From positions 1 to 64,000 of IMG/VR virus record IMGVR_UViG_3300042566_001051: a DNA stretch of 64,000 nucleotides. One strand, 5' to 3'. The position numbers and the translations under genes are program-made. The stretch's first letter is position 1. Each line of letters starts with the position of its first letter. The stretch is from a virus. A model generated the notes under the pieces. The model did no database searches, was not told the DNA's origin, and saw only the letters and a program-made list of their open reading frames with translations. This document shows positions 9,502 to 17,800 of this stretch, one piece after another.

Positions 9502-9936
9502 AGCAGCCTCCCATTCTCGGCGGCCCATCGCTCAGGCGGTTTTGCACCCTTCCTCAAATTGCACGTCGGGCAGAGTAGTTGCAGATTGGCCTTGTCGTTC
9601 GATCCGCCAAGCACCAGCGGCTGGATATGATCGACGTGGTAGCCATCGGCGATGCTGACGCGGCAGCAGGCGCACTTGCCGCGCTGAAGCCGGAATAGCC
9701 GCTTGATGTCGGCTGCCGTGTGCTTGCCGCCGACGCGCTTCTTCATGGCAAGTCGATTGTAGAAACTAGCCCTTCTGGCCTCTGGATTTGCTTTCGCCCA
9801 AGCAGAGGCCCTGGCATTGGTTGCCAGCTTCACCTCTGGCCGACTGTGGTATGCAAGAACCTTGGCGGCATTCTCTGGCTTCGCTCTCCATCGATTGCCG
9901 CGAGCAGCGTAGGCATCGCGGTTTCGCTTGAAATAT

Positions 9937-9961
9937 CGGCTATTCGTAAAAGCATGTGGAA
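9937..9961. repeat. Terminal inverted repeat, left end
   Basis: 25-bp terminal repeat beginning CGGCTATTCGTAAAA and ending TGTGGAA. It matches the reverse complement of 10454-10478 at 22 of 25 positions; the three mismatches are adjacent, at positions 16-18. Confidence 0.9.
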
Positions 9962-9986
9962 ACCTGCCGCCCAGTGGCGGCAGGTT
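9961..9986 (-). terminator. Strong hairpin at the end of the cargo gene
   Basis: AACCTGCCGCC and GGCGGCAGGTT form a perfect 11-bp stem with a 4-nt loop (CAGT). It lies 15 nt after the stop of the cargo gene on the - strand. The sequence after it is only moderately T-rich (TTTCCACATGCTTTT), so it may terminate or protect the transcript. It abuts the terminal inverted repeat. Confidence 0.6.
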
Positions 9987-10000
9987 GCGTGTGGAATCGT

Positions 10001-10399
10001 TCAAACCGGAACCCATTGCTCAGGGTTGATGCCAGGATTTGTCCAGCCAACCACCACGCCATCTGCGCCGACCTTGAAGATGATGTAGTCGCCGTAACCG
10101 TTATCACCGACGCACAGGAGGTCGTCAGGGACGTAATAGCCCTTCCATTTGGCGATGCGCTTCTTGGCCTCATCCAGAAGCCAGTATTCGCCGGCATCGC
10201 ATACCTTGTAGTGAATGTCAGCTTCAATGCCTTCAGGCCAATTCATGATGCGGCCCGTAGCCAGTTCGATAACCGGCTCCCACGAGGTTCCTTTTCGGCA
10301 CGGAATCAGCGTTCCGTCGCTGTCTTCCTTGCCATTTACGGTGGCGTCTTCCCAATAGCGAATGTCCGCGCCAACCTCGATGAATTTAGCTTGTTCCAC
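10001..10399 (-). CDS. Cargo protein of the insertion element, unknown function
   Basis: This 132-aa acidic protein has a compact core, KVCDAGEYWLLDEAKKRIAKWKGYYVPDDLLCVGDNGYGDYIIFKVGADG. I believe scattered homologues with the GYGDYI motif exist in proteobacteria, but I know of no function. The chosen start is GTG 10399, with AAAGGA 6 nt upstream. The frame stays open to GTG 10459 inside the terminal repeat, which would give 152 aa. It is the only gene in the element. It is not a recognisable transposase: there is no DDE or HUH motif. Confidence 0.65.
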   Translation of the reverse strand: MEQAKFIEVGADIRYWEDATVNGKEDSDGTLIPCRKGTSWEPVIELATGRIMNWPEGIEADIHYKVCDAGEYWLLDEAKKRIAKWKGYYVPDDLLCVGDNGYGDYIIFKVGADGVVVGWTNPGINPEQWVPV

Positions 10400-10453
10400 G
10401 TCAATCCTTTCCACACACTTTTGCGTTTTCTGGTTGTTGCTTGGATGGGTCAG

Positions 10454-10478
10454 TTCCACACCGTTTTACGAATAGCCG
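10454..10478. repeat. Terminal inverted repeat, right end
   Basis: Partner of the repeat at 9937-9961, followed immediately by the second AAATAT target copy (10479-10484). It contains the alternative GTG start (10459) of the cargo frame. Confidence 0.9.
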
Positions 10479-10710
10479 AAATATCCAGCCATGTGGGCGG
10501 CGTGGTGCGCCTTGTTTTCTGGCCTGGAGTAATACTCTGCCGCATAGGCTGCCGCCTTTTCCTTGGCCTCCTTGCCGCTCCGCCTGGCTTTGTTGTACTC
10601 AGACCAGCAATCTCGGCAACTGCTGCGGAGGCCGTCTTTCTTGGCCGCATCCTTGCTAAATTCAGAGCAATCCTTTTCAGCCCCGCATTTCGAGCATATT
10701 TTCAGCATGG

Positions 10711-12273
10711 CTATTCACCCCCGAAGCCGCCGCCGTCCTGTGGAGGCTTGGCATCCACGATGGTAGCGAACAGCTTTGCCTGATCCTCGTCGAGCATCAT
10801 GGTCTTGGTCAGGAACTCGCTCATGATTTCCTTGCTGGCGCCCATTTCCTTCATCATCTGCATGGACTGCACCAGCAGCATGCCGGCATTCATTGAGTCG
10901 GCACGCGTGCGCTGTTTTTCTGACTCAAGGGCTGAAATTGAGCCGAAGAAGTTGATAACCCAAGGGCGCTCTGTCGGGCTGAACACCACGCCGTAGCGGC
11001 GCATGGTGTGGATGTCGATCACATGATTGAAGAACTCTGACAGCGCAACGCGAATGATGCGCGCCCGCTCCGCAGCCTGAGCGGAAACCCGGAAGAATCC
11101 GCCCTCTCCCAGGCCGCCGGAAAGCTGGTCAGCGAAACCAAGCATTGAAAGATCGACGCCGATGGCGCCAGACAGTAGGCGGGCATGGAGCATCACATCC
11201 TCAATCGTGATACTTCCAGCGCGGCCAGACTGCCCGCCATTCGATGGGCCGATATTGGTCAGTTGCTTTTCGTTGAAAACCGGAATGATGTGGCGGATAC
11301 GCTCCATGACCGGGCGCCCGCTCTTTACGGCCTCTTCGGCGTGCGACTTTGACGCCTTGAGCATGTCCTTGACGGACTCCACAAACCGCTCTTGCTGCTC
11401 CAGGGTCATGGACTCAAGATTGACGGCTACCATCTGCTCATCAATCGAATCCATCCAGCGCTGCCCGACAAGTCCAAGTAGTGATGCGGTCAGGTTGTCG
11501 TAGGCTTCCTCGGCGTTGTACAGCAGCGATCCGCCGGCCATGCTCGGCATGACAGGCAGGCCGTCAATATCGTCCTCGGTGATGGCCAGTCGCAGTGACT
11601 TTTCCACCACGCCATGCTGCGGAACCCACTGGGTACGCGGCATCTTCATGCGCGCAAGCTGCGACACGTCAAGGCGCTCGAAATTGCGCTCACCGGTGTA
11701 GATGGCGTAGCCGACCGTGCGACTCCCGCGCTCGAATGGCTGCACCAGCGGAGGCCGCACCATTTCATCGGCGTAAAGGTCGATCACGCCGCGCGAGTCG
11801 GCATAAATTCTGGCGTAGGCATCACCGAACACTGCCCCCGTGTAGGCGATCTGGAAGGCTACGCGGTTGAATAGCGGCGTCAGATCGGCCGCAACTTCCT
11901 CGGCGATGGTAGAAAGCTGCTTGTTCTTTTTGGCGTCCGGGGTCTTTTCGACAAAAACAAGGTCGCCGTTCGTCTCGTGGCCTCCCAGGGCCGAAGTTAC
12001 CAACAGCAGCAAGGCCGTTGAAACAATCGGGTCGGACTCCATTGTCGACCACTTGTCGTAGATAATCTGTCGAGACCTGGCCGACCGCTTGCCTGTTCCC
12101 AGTAGGGAGGCGACGGTAGTGCTTCCGGCGCCATACAGGAATGTGTCGGATTGGTCGATCTGGTTTGCCGGGCCAAGAAATGACGATGCCCAGCGGCGCG
12201 CCGTCATGCCGAAGCGAGAGAAAATCCCGGCGGATTTGGTTGGAACCTTGATCGGTGCGTTGGAAATGGACAT
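10711..12273 (-). CDS. Portal protein
   Basis: The 520-aa protein resembles portal proteins of large myoviruses. Portals form the dodecameric vertex through which DNA is packaged and the tail attached. Supporting segments are the N-terminal region preceding DKWSTMESDPIVSTALLLLV, a beta-rich middle (DAYARIYADSRGVIDLYADE; VGYAIYTGERNFERLDV) and a long helical part. The IEDVMLHARLLSGAIGVDLSMLGFADQLSGGLGEGG segment is typical of portal stem regions. Unusually, it lies about 32 kb from the terminase, behind tail and antirestriction genes. A HigBA module and an HNH gene flank it. Confidence 0.75.
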   Translation of the reverse strand: MSISNAPIKVPTKSAGIFSRFGMTARRWASSFLGPANQIDQSDTFLYGAGSTTVASLLGTGKRSARSRQIIYDKWSTMESDPIVSTALLLLVTSALGGHETNGDLVFVEKTPDAKKNKQLSTIAEEVAADLTPLFNRVAFQIAYTGAVFGDAYARIYADSRGVIDLYADEMVRPPLVQPFERGSRTVGYAIYTGERNFERLDVSQLARMKMPRTQWVPQHGVVEKSLRLAITEDDIDGLPVMPSMAGGSLLYNAEEAYDNLTASLLGLVGQRWMDSIDEQMVAVNLESMTLEQQERFVESVKDMLKASKSHAEEAVKSGRPVMERIRHIIPVFNEKQLTNIGPSNGGQSGRAGSITIEDVMLHARLLSGAIGVDLSMLGFADQLSGGLGEGGFFRVSAQAAERARIIRVALSEFFNHVIDIHTMRRYGVVFSPTERPWVINFFGSISALESEKQRTRADSMNAGMLLVQSMQMMKEMGASKEIMSEFLTKTMMLDEDQAKLFATIVDAKPPQDGGGFGGE

Positions 12274-12311
12274 GTCGCGCCACAGTCATAGACGATGGCA
12301 CGAGGGTAGCG

Positions 12312-12342
12312 CGGCGGGATTGCCCGATTCCCGCCCGTTTTC
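12312..12342. other. Stem-loop between portal and antitoxin genes
   Basis: GGCGGGA and TCCCGCC can pair around a short loop, followed on the + strand by CGTTTT. It could be a weak terminator for + strand transcription or a structure in the - strand message. No gene lies in this 79-bp gap. Confidence 0.35.
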
Positions 12343-12352
12343 CGCTACAGGG

Positions 12353-12658
12353 TCAGGCGTGCGCGATTTCTGGATGCAGCTTGAGGCCCAGCGCGTGCGT
12401 TACCTTGAGAATGGTCGCAAAACTCGGATTCCCTTCGCCTGAGAGCGCCTTGTAAAGGCTTTCGCGCCCAAGGCCGGTTTCCTTGGCGAGCTGCGTCATG
12501 CCCTTGGCGCGGGCGATAGTGCCCAGCGCCTTGGCGATGAAAGCGGCATCGTCGCCAGCTTCTTCCATGCAGGCTTCAAGGTACATCACCATGTCCTCGT
12601 CGGTCTTGAGGTGCTCGGCACTATCCCATTTGCGCAGTTTCAGCGTTCCCATTTTCAT
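12353..12658 (-). CDS. higA: HigA-like antitoxin (addiction module antidote)
   Basis: The 101-aa protein matches the addiction-module antidote family. The N-terminal half (MKMGTLKLRKWDSAEHLKTDEDMVMYLEACMEEAGD) should bind the toxin. A helix-turn-helix follows at about residues 50-85 (TQLAKETGLGRESLYKALSGEGNPSFATILKVTHALGLKL). The toxin gene is immediately upstream, 3 nt away; toxin-first order is usual for HigBA. The antitoxin should neutralise the toxin and repress the shared promoter. Confidence 0.85.
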   Translation of the reverse strand: MKMGTLKLRKWDSAEHLKTDEDMVMYLEACMEEAGDDAAFIAKALGTIARAKGMTQLAKETGLGRESLYKALSGEGNPSFATILKVTHALGLKLHPEIAHA

Positions 12659-12661
12659 CTC

Positions 12662-12952
12662 CTACAGTTGCCGCGCCAGTTCAAGCGCGGTCTTGATGTC
12701 CTTCGATTGAGTGGATTTGTCGCCACCCGCCAGCAGAATCACAATCTCCATGCCGCGCTGCGCGAAATACACGCGATAACCCGGCCCGTAGTGAATACGC
12801 ATCTCCGACACTCCCTCTCCCACTGGCTCGCAATCACCGAAATTGCCATCTTCAGCCCGGTCGATGCGGGCCTGAATCCGGCGAATCGCTTGCCTGTCAC
12901 GCAGCCCGGAAAACCAATCGTCGAACGTTTCTGTGGTGTGAATGATCTTCAT
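12662..12952 (-). CDS. higB: HigB-like RelE-superfamily toxin
   Basis: The 96-aa toxin matches the phage-derived Gp49/HigB addiction killer family, with TFDDWFSGLRDRQAIRRIQARIDRAEDGNFGD, then MRIHYGPGYRVYFAQRG and LLAGGDKSTQSKDI. Members cleave mRNA, usually on the ribosome. I chose ATG 12952 rather than the longer frame to 13003, because the -10 box of the promoter overlaps the upstream ATG and places the transcript start just ahead of 12952. The module could stabilise the prophage or exclude other phages. Confidence 0.85.
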   Translation of the reverse strand: MKIIHTTETFDDWFSGLRDRQAIRRIQARIDRAEDGNFGDCEPVGEGVSEMRIHYGPGYRVYFAQRGMEIVILLAGGDKSTQSKDIKTALELARQL

Positions 12953-12959
12953 GCGTTCC

Positions 12960-12988
12960 ATTGTATAAATTGGGATACACAAAGTCAA
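12960..12988 (-). promoter_or_regulatory. HigBA promoter with inverted-repeat operator
   Basis: On the - strand a -35 TTGACT (12983-12988) and a -10 TACAAT (12960-12965) are separated by 17 nt. The spacer and -10 contain TGTAT...ATACA, an inverted repeat suited to autorepression by HigA. The transcript would be nearly leaderless at ATG 12952. Confidence 0.75.
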
Positions 12989-13142
12989 TGAGAACGACAG
13001 CACCGAAACGTTCGTCTATTCGTCGGCGGCAAAACAGGATATGTTCGCCGCGTTGTTGCATCTCTCGCCGTTCCGGGACATAATCAACCCGCTGCCGCAA
13101 CAACGGCAGTCGGGATTGGCGTCCCGGAATCTACAGGCGGAC

Positions 13143-13167
13143 AAGCCGCCAGCAATGCGGCTTTTTT
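13143..13167 (+). terminator. Intrinsic terminator ahead of the C4 element
   Basis: AGCCGC / GCGGCT stem with a 7-nt loop followed directly by six T residues on the + strand. It lies in the roughly 320-bp leader of the antirepressor operon and would end short transcripts entering from upstream. Confidence 0.6.
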
Positions 13168-13189
13168 CATGTCCGTCGGCATGGCGCAC

Positions 13190-13280
13190 CTGTTTATGGG
13201 CGGGCCGTGCGGGGAGTCTTCGGACTCGCCGGTTTCCTGTAGGCCGGTACGCCAACCTGTACGGTTCCGCCCACCCTGAT
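13190..13280 (+). ncRNA. c4: C4 antisense RNA element
   Basis: The sequence matches my memory of the phage C4 RNA consensus. It includes ATGGGCGGGCCGTG, a stem GGGGAGTC-TTCG-GACTCGCC, the CCGG-TTTCCTGTAGG-CCGG hairpin and ACGCCAACCTGTACGG. An outer stem pairs TGGGCGG (13197-13203) with CCGCCCA (13267-13273). C4 RNAs of P1/P7 silence the linked antirepressor by pairing near its translation start. A segment repeated on both sides (GATTGGCGTC at about 13114 and 13279) may take part. An overlapping + strand frame encodes ...AAFFMSVGMAHLFMGGPCGESSDSP..., possibly an Icd/Ash-like peptide, but I see no good start for it. Confidence 0.7.
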
Positions 13281-13327
13281 TGGCGTCGGGGAAGCGGAGA
13301 CATAAACCGCACTACAGGAGTAATGCC

Positions 13328-13942
13328 ATGACTGCAACAGCACTCGTGCCCGTCTTCACCAGCACTATCCAGAATCAACCCGCCCAGCTTTGCAATGCCC
13401 GCGACCTGCACGCCTTCCTTGATGTCGGCCGTGACTTCGCCACCTGGATCAAGGATCGAATCGCCGAATACGGCTTTTCAGAGAATGATGACTACTTTCT
13501 GATTGATTCCCCGAAACGGGGGAATCAAAAAAGCCGTGGCGGAGACCGGCGCAGCAAGGATTACCACCTGACTCTGGACATGGCGAAGGAACTGGCAATG
13601 GTCGAACGCAACGAGAAAGGCCGGCAGGTTCGCCGCTACTTCATCGAATGCGAGCGCCGGGCATTGGCCGCCGTCCCGCCAGCGCCGACTTTGCCGAAGT
13701 CCGGCCTTGGCCGCTCGCTGCGGGAGGAAATCCGGCAGGCCGTGGCCGAAGCGGTGGGGGCCGAACTGCCGAAGCTGACCGCGCCGCTCTACAGCCTCAA
13801 GAATGTCTGGGCGCACCTGTCCGCCGGAAATGGCATGTACATCGACAGCGACACCCTCGCCGAGATTGCCAGCGACTGCAATGCGAAACTCGCCAGTCGG
13901 GCGGCGTTCTATCAGCAACGGGCGCTGGCGGCGAGGCATTGA
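13328..13942 (+). CDS. ant: AntA/AntB-type antirepressor
   Basis: The 204-aa protein has the AntA/AntB domain in its first 110 residues (ARDLHAFLDVGRDFATWIKDRIAEYGFSENDDYFLI, then DYHLTLDMAKELAMVERNEKGRQVRRYFIECER). A distinct C-terminal part follows. Antirepressors bind and inactivate phage repressors, so this one could lift CI control. ATG 13328 has CAGGAG 8 nt upstream. It reads on the + strand against the surrounding late genes and is preceded by a C4 RNA element, as in P1-type immI loci. Confidence 0.8.
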   Translation: MTATALVPVFTSTIQNQPAQLCNARDLHAFLDVGRDFATWIKDRIAEYGFSENDDYFLIDSPKRGNQKSRGGDRRSKDYHLTLDMAKELAMVERNEKGRQVRRYFIECERRALAAVPPAPTLPKSGLGRSLREEIRQAVAEAVGAELPKLTAPLYSLKNVWAHLSAGNGMYIDSDTLAEIASDCNAKLASRAAFYQQRALAARH

Positions 13943-13944
13943 AA

Positions 13945-14478
13945 ATGGCACAGAAAACCGAGTTGACCGCAGCATTGCTCCGGGAACTGTTCGACTACGG
14001 TACTGACACCGGCCTTTTCACGCGCAAGGTCAGCACGACCAACCGCGTGAAGGTTGGTGACGTAGCCGGCGCCAAAAACCAGAAGGGCTACATCAACATC
14101 ATGGTTTGCGGCAGGCTTCACCCGGCGCACCGTCTGGCGTGGCTGTACGTGCATGGGGTCTGGCCGCAAGGCCAGATTGACCATATCAACGGCATCCGGG
14201 ACGACAACCGCATCGGTAATTTGCGGGAAGCAACCAATGCCCAGAACAAGCAGAACATGCGAGCGGCACGGTCGGACAGCAAAACCGGCCTGCTCGGCGT
14301 CCGTTGGAATGATCGGCACCAGTGCTGGCAGTCCCGGATCATGGTGGATGGCAAGGGGCGGCATCTGGGCAACTTCGGCACCGCAGAGGACGCCCATGCC
14401 GCCTACCTGTCAGCCAAGCGCGAACTTCACGAATTCGGCGAAATCGCCAAGGCCGGGGCTTCCATGTCGGCATCGTAG
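13945..14478 (+). CDS. HNH endonuclease with AP2 DNA-binding domain
   Basis: The 177-aa protein combines an HNH core (AHRLAWLYVHGVWPQGQIDHINGIRDDNRIGNLREAT, about residues 55-95) with a C-terminal AP2 domain (TGLLGVRWNDRHQCWQSRIMVDGKGRHLGNFGTAEDAHAAYLSAKREL). These are free-standing homing endonucleases. It starts 2 nt after the antirepressor stop and its last 52 bp overlap the convergent gene at 14427-14858. It is a paralogue of the proteins at 42120-42827 and 59649-60188. Confidence 0.85.
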   Translation: MAQKTELTAALLRELFDYGTDTGLFTRKVSTTNRVKVGDVAGAKNQKGYINIMVCGRLHPAHRLAWLYVHGVWPQGQIDHINGIRDDNRIGNLREATNAQNKQNMRAARSDSKTGLLGVRWNDRHQCWQSRIMVDGKGRHLGNFGTAEDAHAAYLSAKRELHEFGEIAKAGASMSAS

Positions 14479-14858
14479 AGCGTCCAGAATTCTCCGCTCT
14501 CGCCGTCGAGCATGAATTTGTTGGTGTAGATCATCTGGGTGCGCAGGTACTCGGTGCGGAACTCATCGGCGGCGATGAGCGTTTCGACATCGGTTTCGCC
14601 CCGGTATTCCTTGGCAATCAGCGGGTCGGACTGGTCGCCAAGGTTGTACCCGTTCCGGTTCATGACTTCCTTGAGGGCAAACCAAAACGGCCCGTAATCT
14701 CGATACCTCGGCGGATCGACGCGCAACCGCTCGGCAACAACGCCCAAGCCAAACGCCAGGAGATTGGAAAACCCCCGGTTGGCCCGGAGGTTTGCGGAGC
14801 GCTCCGCGACGAGCGCCTTGAGCATTTCCTTGTCGAACTTGTATTCAGTGAAGGCCAT
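14427..14858 (-). CDS. Hypothetical protein next to the DarB-like gene
   Basis: The 143-aa protein has no motif I recognise. Its N-terminal half is helical and basic (EYKFDKEMLKALVAERSANLRANRGFSNLLAFGLGVVAERL); the C-terminal half is acidic and aromatic (TQMIYTNKFMLDGESGEFWTLYDADME). It follows the 2143-aa antirestriction gene by 10 nt on the same strand and may belong to that cassette. Its 3' end is overlapped by the convergent AP2/HNH gene. Confidence 0.55.
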   Translation of the reverse strand: MAFTEYKFDKEMLKALVAERSANLRANRGFSNLLAFGLGVVAERLRVDPPRYRDYGPFWFALKEVMNRNGYNLGDQSDPLIAKEYRGETDVETLIAADEFRTEYLRTQMIYTNKFMLDGESGEFWTLYDADMEAPALAISPNS

Positions 14859-14868
14859 GATTCATTCC

Positions 14869-17800
14869 TCAAATTGAACGGGTTGCGTCGGCAAGCTCAA
14901 GCTGCTCGGCTGCCCTTGGATAGGTGCTGACGAGATAATCCCACGTCGAGCGATAGACGTTCCATACCAGTGCATCGCCGTCCCACTTGAACTTGCCAAA
15001 GCCGGCCAGGTTCGCGCAGTTCTTGATGGTCTCCTTCCACGGCTTGGTATTGCCCTTGATGCCCACCACGTCGGTAGGAAGATTTCCCTTCGGTGCGGAG
15101 CCGGACAGTGCCTTGCTCACGGCCGCCTCGATGGCCGACTTGTAGGCCCAAGGAAGGTAGTCGCTGGCTGGGTCTTTGCCCTTATAGTCGAACCATGACG
15201 CAGCGCCCTGCATGAACGATGCGGCCTGCTCACGAATCTCAGGCTCGGACTCGCCAGTTAAGGCGGCCTTCAAGTTGTCGAGCGATACCGTCTTCTCGAT
15301 CTGCTTCTGCAACCAGATGTCGAAGTCGTCGAAATCTGCAATGGTCAGCTTTACGCCCGTTGCGGCAGCGTACTCACGCAGCGCGTCAAACTTCGATTCG
15401 CTGCTGCTGCCATGCTGCCGGCGCTCAACCGCCAGGCTGCTTGATACTACGAAGCTGCCGGAATCGAAAGACTTGATAACGCTCGCCTGGGAATCGAAGA
15501 TGCTGCGCATGGCCGGCGTCTTGTCGGCATCGTTCGGCAGAATCACGAATGGGAAATGCGGCTGCGGAAGCTGGTACTCATGGGCGCTGTAGGCCGCAAT
15601 GGCTTCAACCTTGCGGCGTTGCGCGACTTCCGGCACGACCTTGTTGAAACCGTTTTCGACAGTACCCCCCTCGTTGATCCGGTCTTCAATCTCAGCCGCC
15701 TCAGTGATGCAGGCATCGTACTCTGCGGAGCCCTGGTAAATCCACTCGCCGGCCATGATGTCGCGGTCGGCCAGTGGCGAACCGTCACGGCTTCGGCCAA
15801 AGGCTCCAGGGCGGCCATTGACCAGCGTCAGCACGGCCAAGCCGGAGCCAAGCCGGACGAATGCGCCATGCAGGAGCGGCTTGCCGTTATAGACGATGCC
15901 GTTCCCGTTGGCGATGGCGTCCGCCACGGCCGCCGGATAGGCGCCAGACTCTTCGGCCTGACGGAAGAAGCTGGACTTCGATTCATCGATCATGGATTTC
16001 GCCATATCGACCTCGGACTGCCATTCGTTGGAGATCGTGCCTCCATCGATGGCATCAATGCCGAAGGTCGGCCAAATCTTGCCCAACAGCATGGACTCGA
16101 TGTCGTCATCCTTTTGCTTTTTGCCGCCGCGCACAGCAGTAAAGAAGCTATCCAGGGAGACGGTTTCCTTGCTCTGCCCGCCGGCGCGCCACTCGCTGCG
16201 ATAAATGGTCGCGGAGCCTTCAATCTGGCGGCGAAGTCCGCCGATGCTTGCCATCAATTCAGCCAGCAGGCTTTCGTTCTTGGCAACAGCCGTTGCCGTG
16301 GCCTTCGGGTTGTTGATCCGGTCGCGCAGCATGCCGGCCTGCTTCTCCATGTTCCACAGGCCGATGATCTTGCGGATGATGAAATTCGCCGGCGTCGGGT
16401 TCTCGCTCAGGAAAGCATTCTGCTTGCGGATGGTGTCGATGTTAATCATCTGCCGGTCGCGGTTGCTTGATGCGCGCGAAGCTGCCTCCTTTGCGGCGAT
16501 GGTTTCCTGCATGCGGCGCATTGCGTCAGCATCGCCTACAACGTCGATCAGGGCCTCCATCTGCTCCTTCGACAGGCCGCCGGTGACGGCAACGCTATCG
16601 GAACCATTCACATCCATAACCTGGCTGATCCAGTCGGCTTTCTTGTTCACCATTGCACGCTTGCTGGTGTCAAAGGTTCCGTCGGCATCGTAGTAGTAGA
16701 GGCTGACGCGCGCCGTCTTATTGCCCTGGCGGACGCCGCGCCCATTGCGCTGCTCCAGGCTATCTGGCGTCCATCCGATGGTCAGATGGTGGATAGCCTG
16801 CGTTCCCTTCTGGAGGTTGATGCCGACCTCTGCCTTCTCGTTGGCGATCACGACGCGGTACTTGTTGTCCTCGCCGCCGGCGTTGAACCCGTCCTGCACC
16901 GCCATGATTTCATCGGGTGCATTGTTGGTCTTGCCGGTGATGACAGCCACGGCGCCAGACGGCACGCCGGCGCGCTTCGAAAGAAGGCGCTTGATCTTGT
17001 TATGCAGCGGCAGGATGTCGCAAAACACGATCTGCTTGACGATGGGCGACTTGCCGCCGCTCTCGTCAATTCCGCGCGGCGTGGCTTGTTCGTGCTGGAA
17101 GTTCTCCAGCATGGCGGCCAGTTTCGGAGGGACGGAGACATCCAGGTCAAGGCCAAGTTTTTCGGCGATGGCTTCGAATGCGCTCTGGGTATCTGGGTCG
17201 ATGGTGTCAATCGCAACCCGGTTTCCATCGATCGCCTTGGCGCGAACCTCGATCTTCAGGAGCTCGCTCTCATTTCCTGCGGCGTCCTTGGTGGTCTTAC
17301 GGCCAACAATGGCGCTCTCATCGGTCATTGGCGACGGGCGCGGACGGTCTTCGCTGAACCGCTTGGCGTTGAACTGCTCAATGGCTGCCTTTGCCTTGTC
17401 TGCCTGGGCTGCAATGAAACTGTAGAAGGTGGCGCGCTGGTCAAGCTCAGGGTCGGCGATCAACAGCGTCATCTTGTTGATGAGGTTGAACGGGTGCCCG
17501 ACCAGTGCCATTTCCTCGCCGAAGTGGCGCGAGACTTCATCGAATGCGCCCTTGTCTCCACGGTTCGGCGACTTCTCGGAGATTTCGTCAATGGCCCAGC
17601 GGAAAGCGCCCTTGTAGAGCTTCAGGCGATCAACGATGTCCTTGGGAAGCGTCACCGGTGTAGCCTTCTCTTCGCGGTCAGGAACAACAATCTGCTCGCC
17701 GACATCCTCTGCTGAACGGATGGTGAAGGCGCTCGAAAGCGCCTTGCGCAGCACGCCGACGTTGTTGAGGCCGACGAACACGTCCGTGGTGCGAGCTACG

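Larger units (their letters stand above)
9937..10478 (-). mobile_element. 542-bp single-gene insertion element with terminal inverted repeats
   Basis: The element is bounded by 25-bp inverted repeats (9937-9961 and 10454-10478, 22 of 25 identical, outer core CGGCTATTCGTAAAA). It is flanked by the direct repeat AAATAT (9931-9936 and 10479-10484). It carries one gene and an inner hairpin but no transposase. It interrupts an HNH endonuclease frame that is restored exactly when it is removed. This is the structure of a non-autonomous transposable element (MITE-like) with a cargo gene. A transposase acting in trans is inferred. Confidence 0.85.
9498..10708 (-). pseudogene. HNH endonuclease gene split by a 542-bp insertion
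   Basis: Two reading frames are the halves of one HNH endonuclease. The N-terminal half (start 10708) has a Cys4 zinc motif (CSKC...CRDC) and runs off-frame inside the insertion at about 10466. The C-terminal half (to 9498) carries the HNH core (CACC...VDHIQPLVLGGSNDKANLQLLCPTCNLRKG). Deleting bases 9937-10478 plus one copy of the flanking 6-bp repeat joins them as ...MAGYF-KRNRD..., giving a continuous 220-codon frame (230 + 433 nt = 221 x 3, stop included). The C-terminal part alone could start at ATG 10016 inside the element. The intact gene would lie between the portal and a tail gene, a usual place for a homing endonuclease. Confidence 0.85.

Noticed and set aside
9937-10478. Intron or invertible segment interpretation of the HNH interruption
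   Set aside because: Terminal inverted repeats with a flanking 6-bp direct duplication point to transposition. An intron would not create a target duplication, and inversion would not restore the HNH frame.
13041-13331. 96-codon + strand frame across the C4 element
   Set aside because: It runs through the terminator and C4 RNA without a ribosome site; the region is better explained as regulatory RNA.
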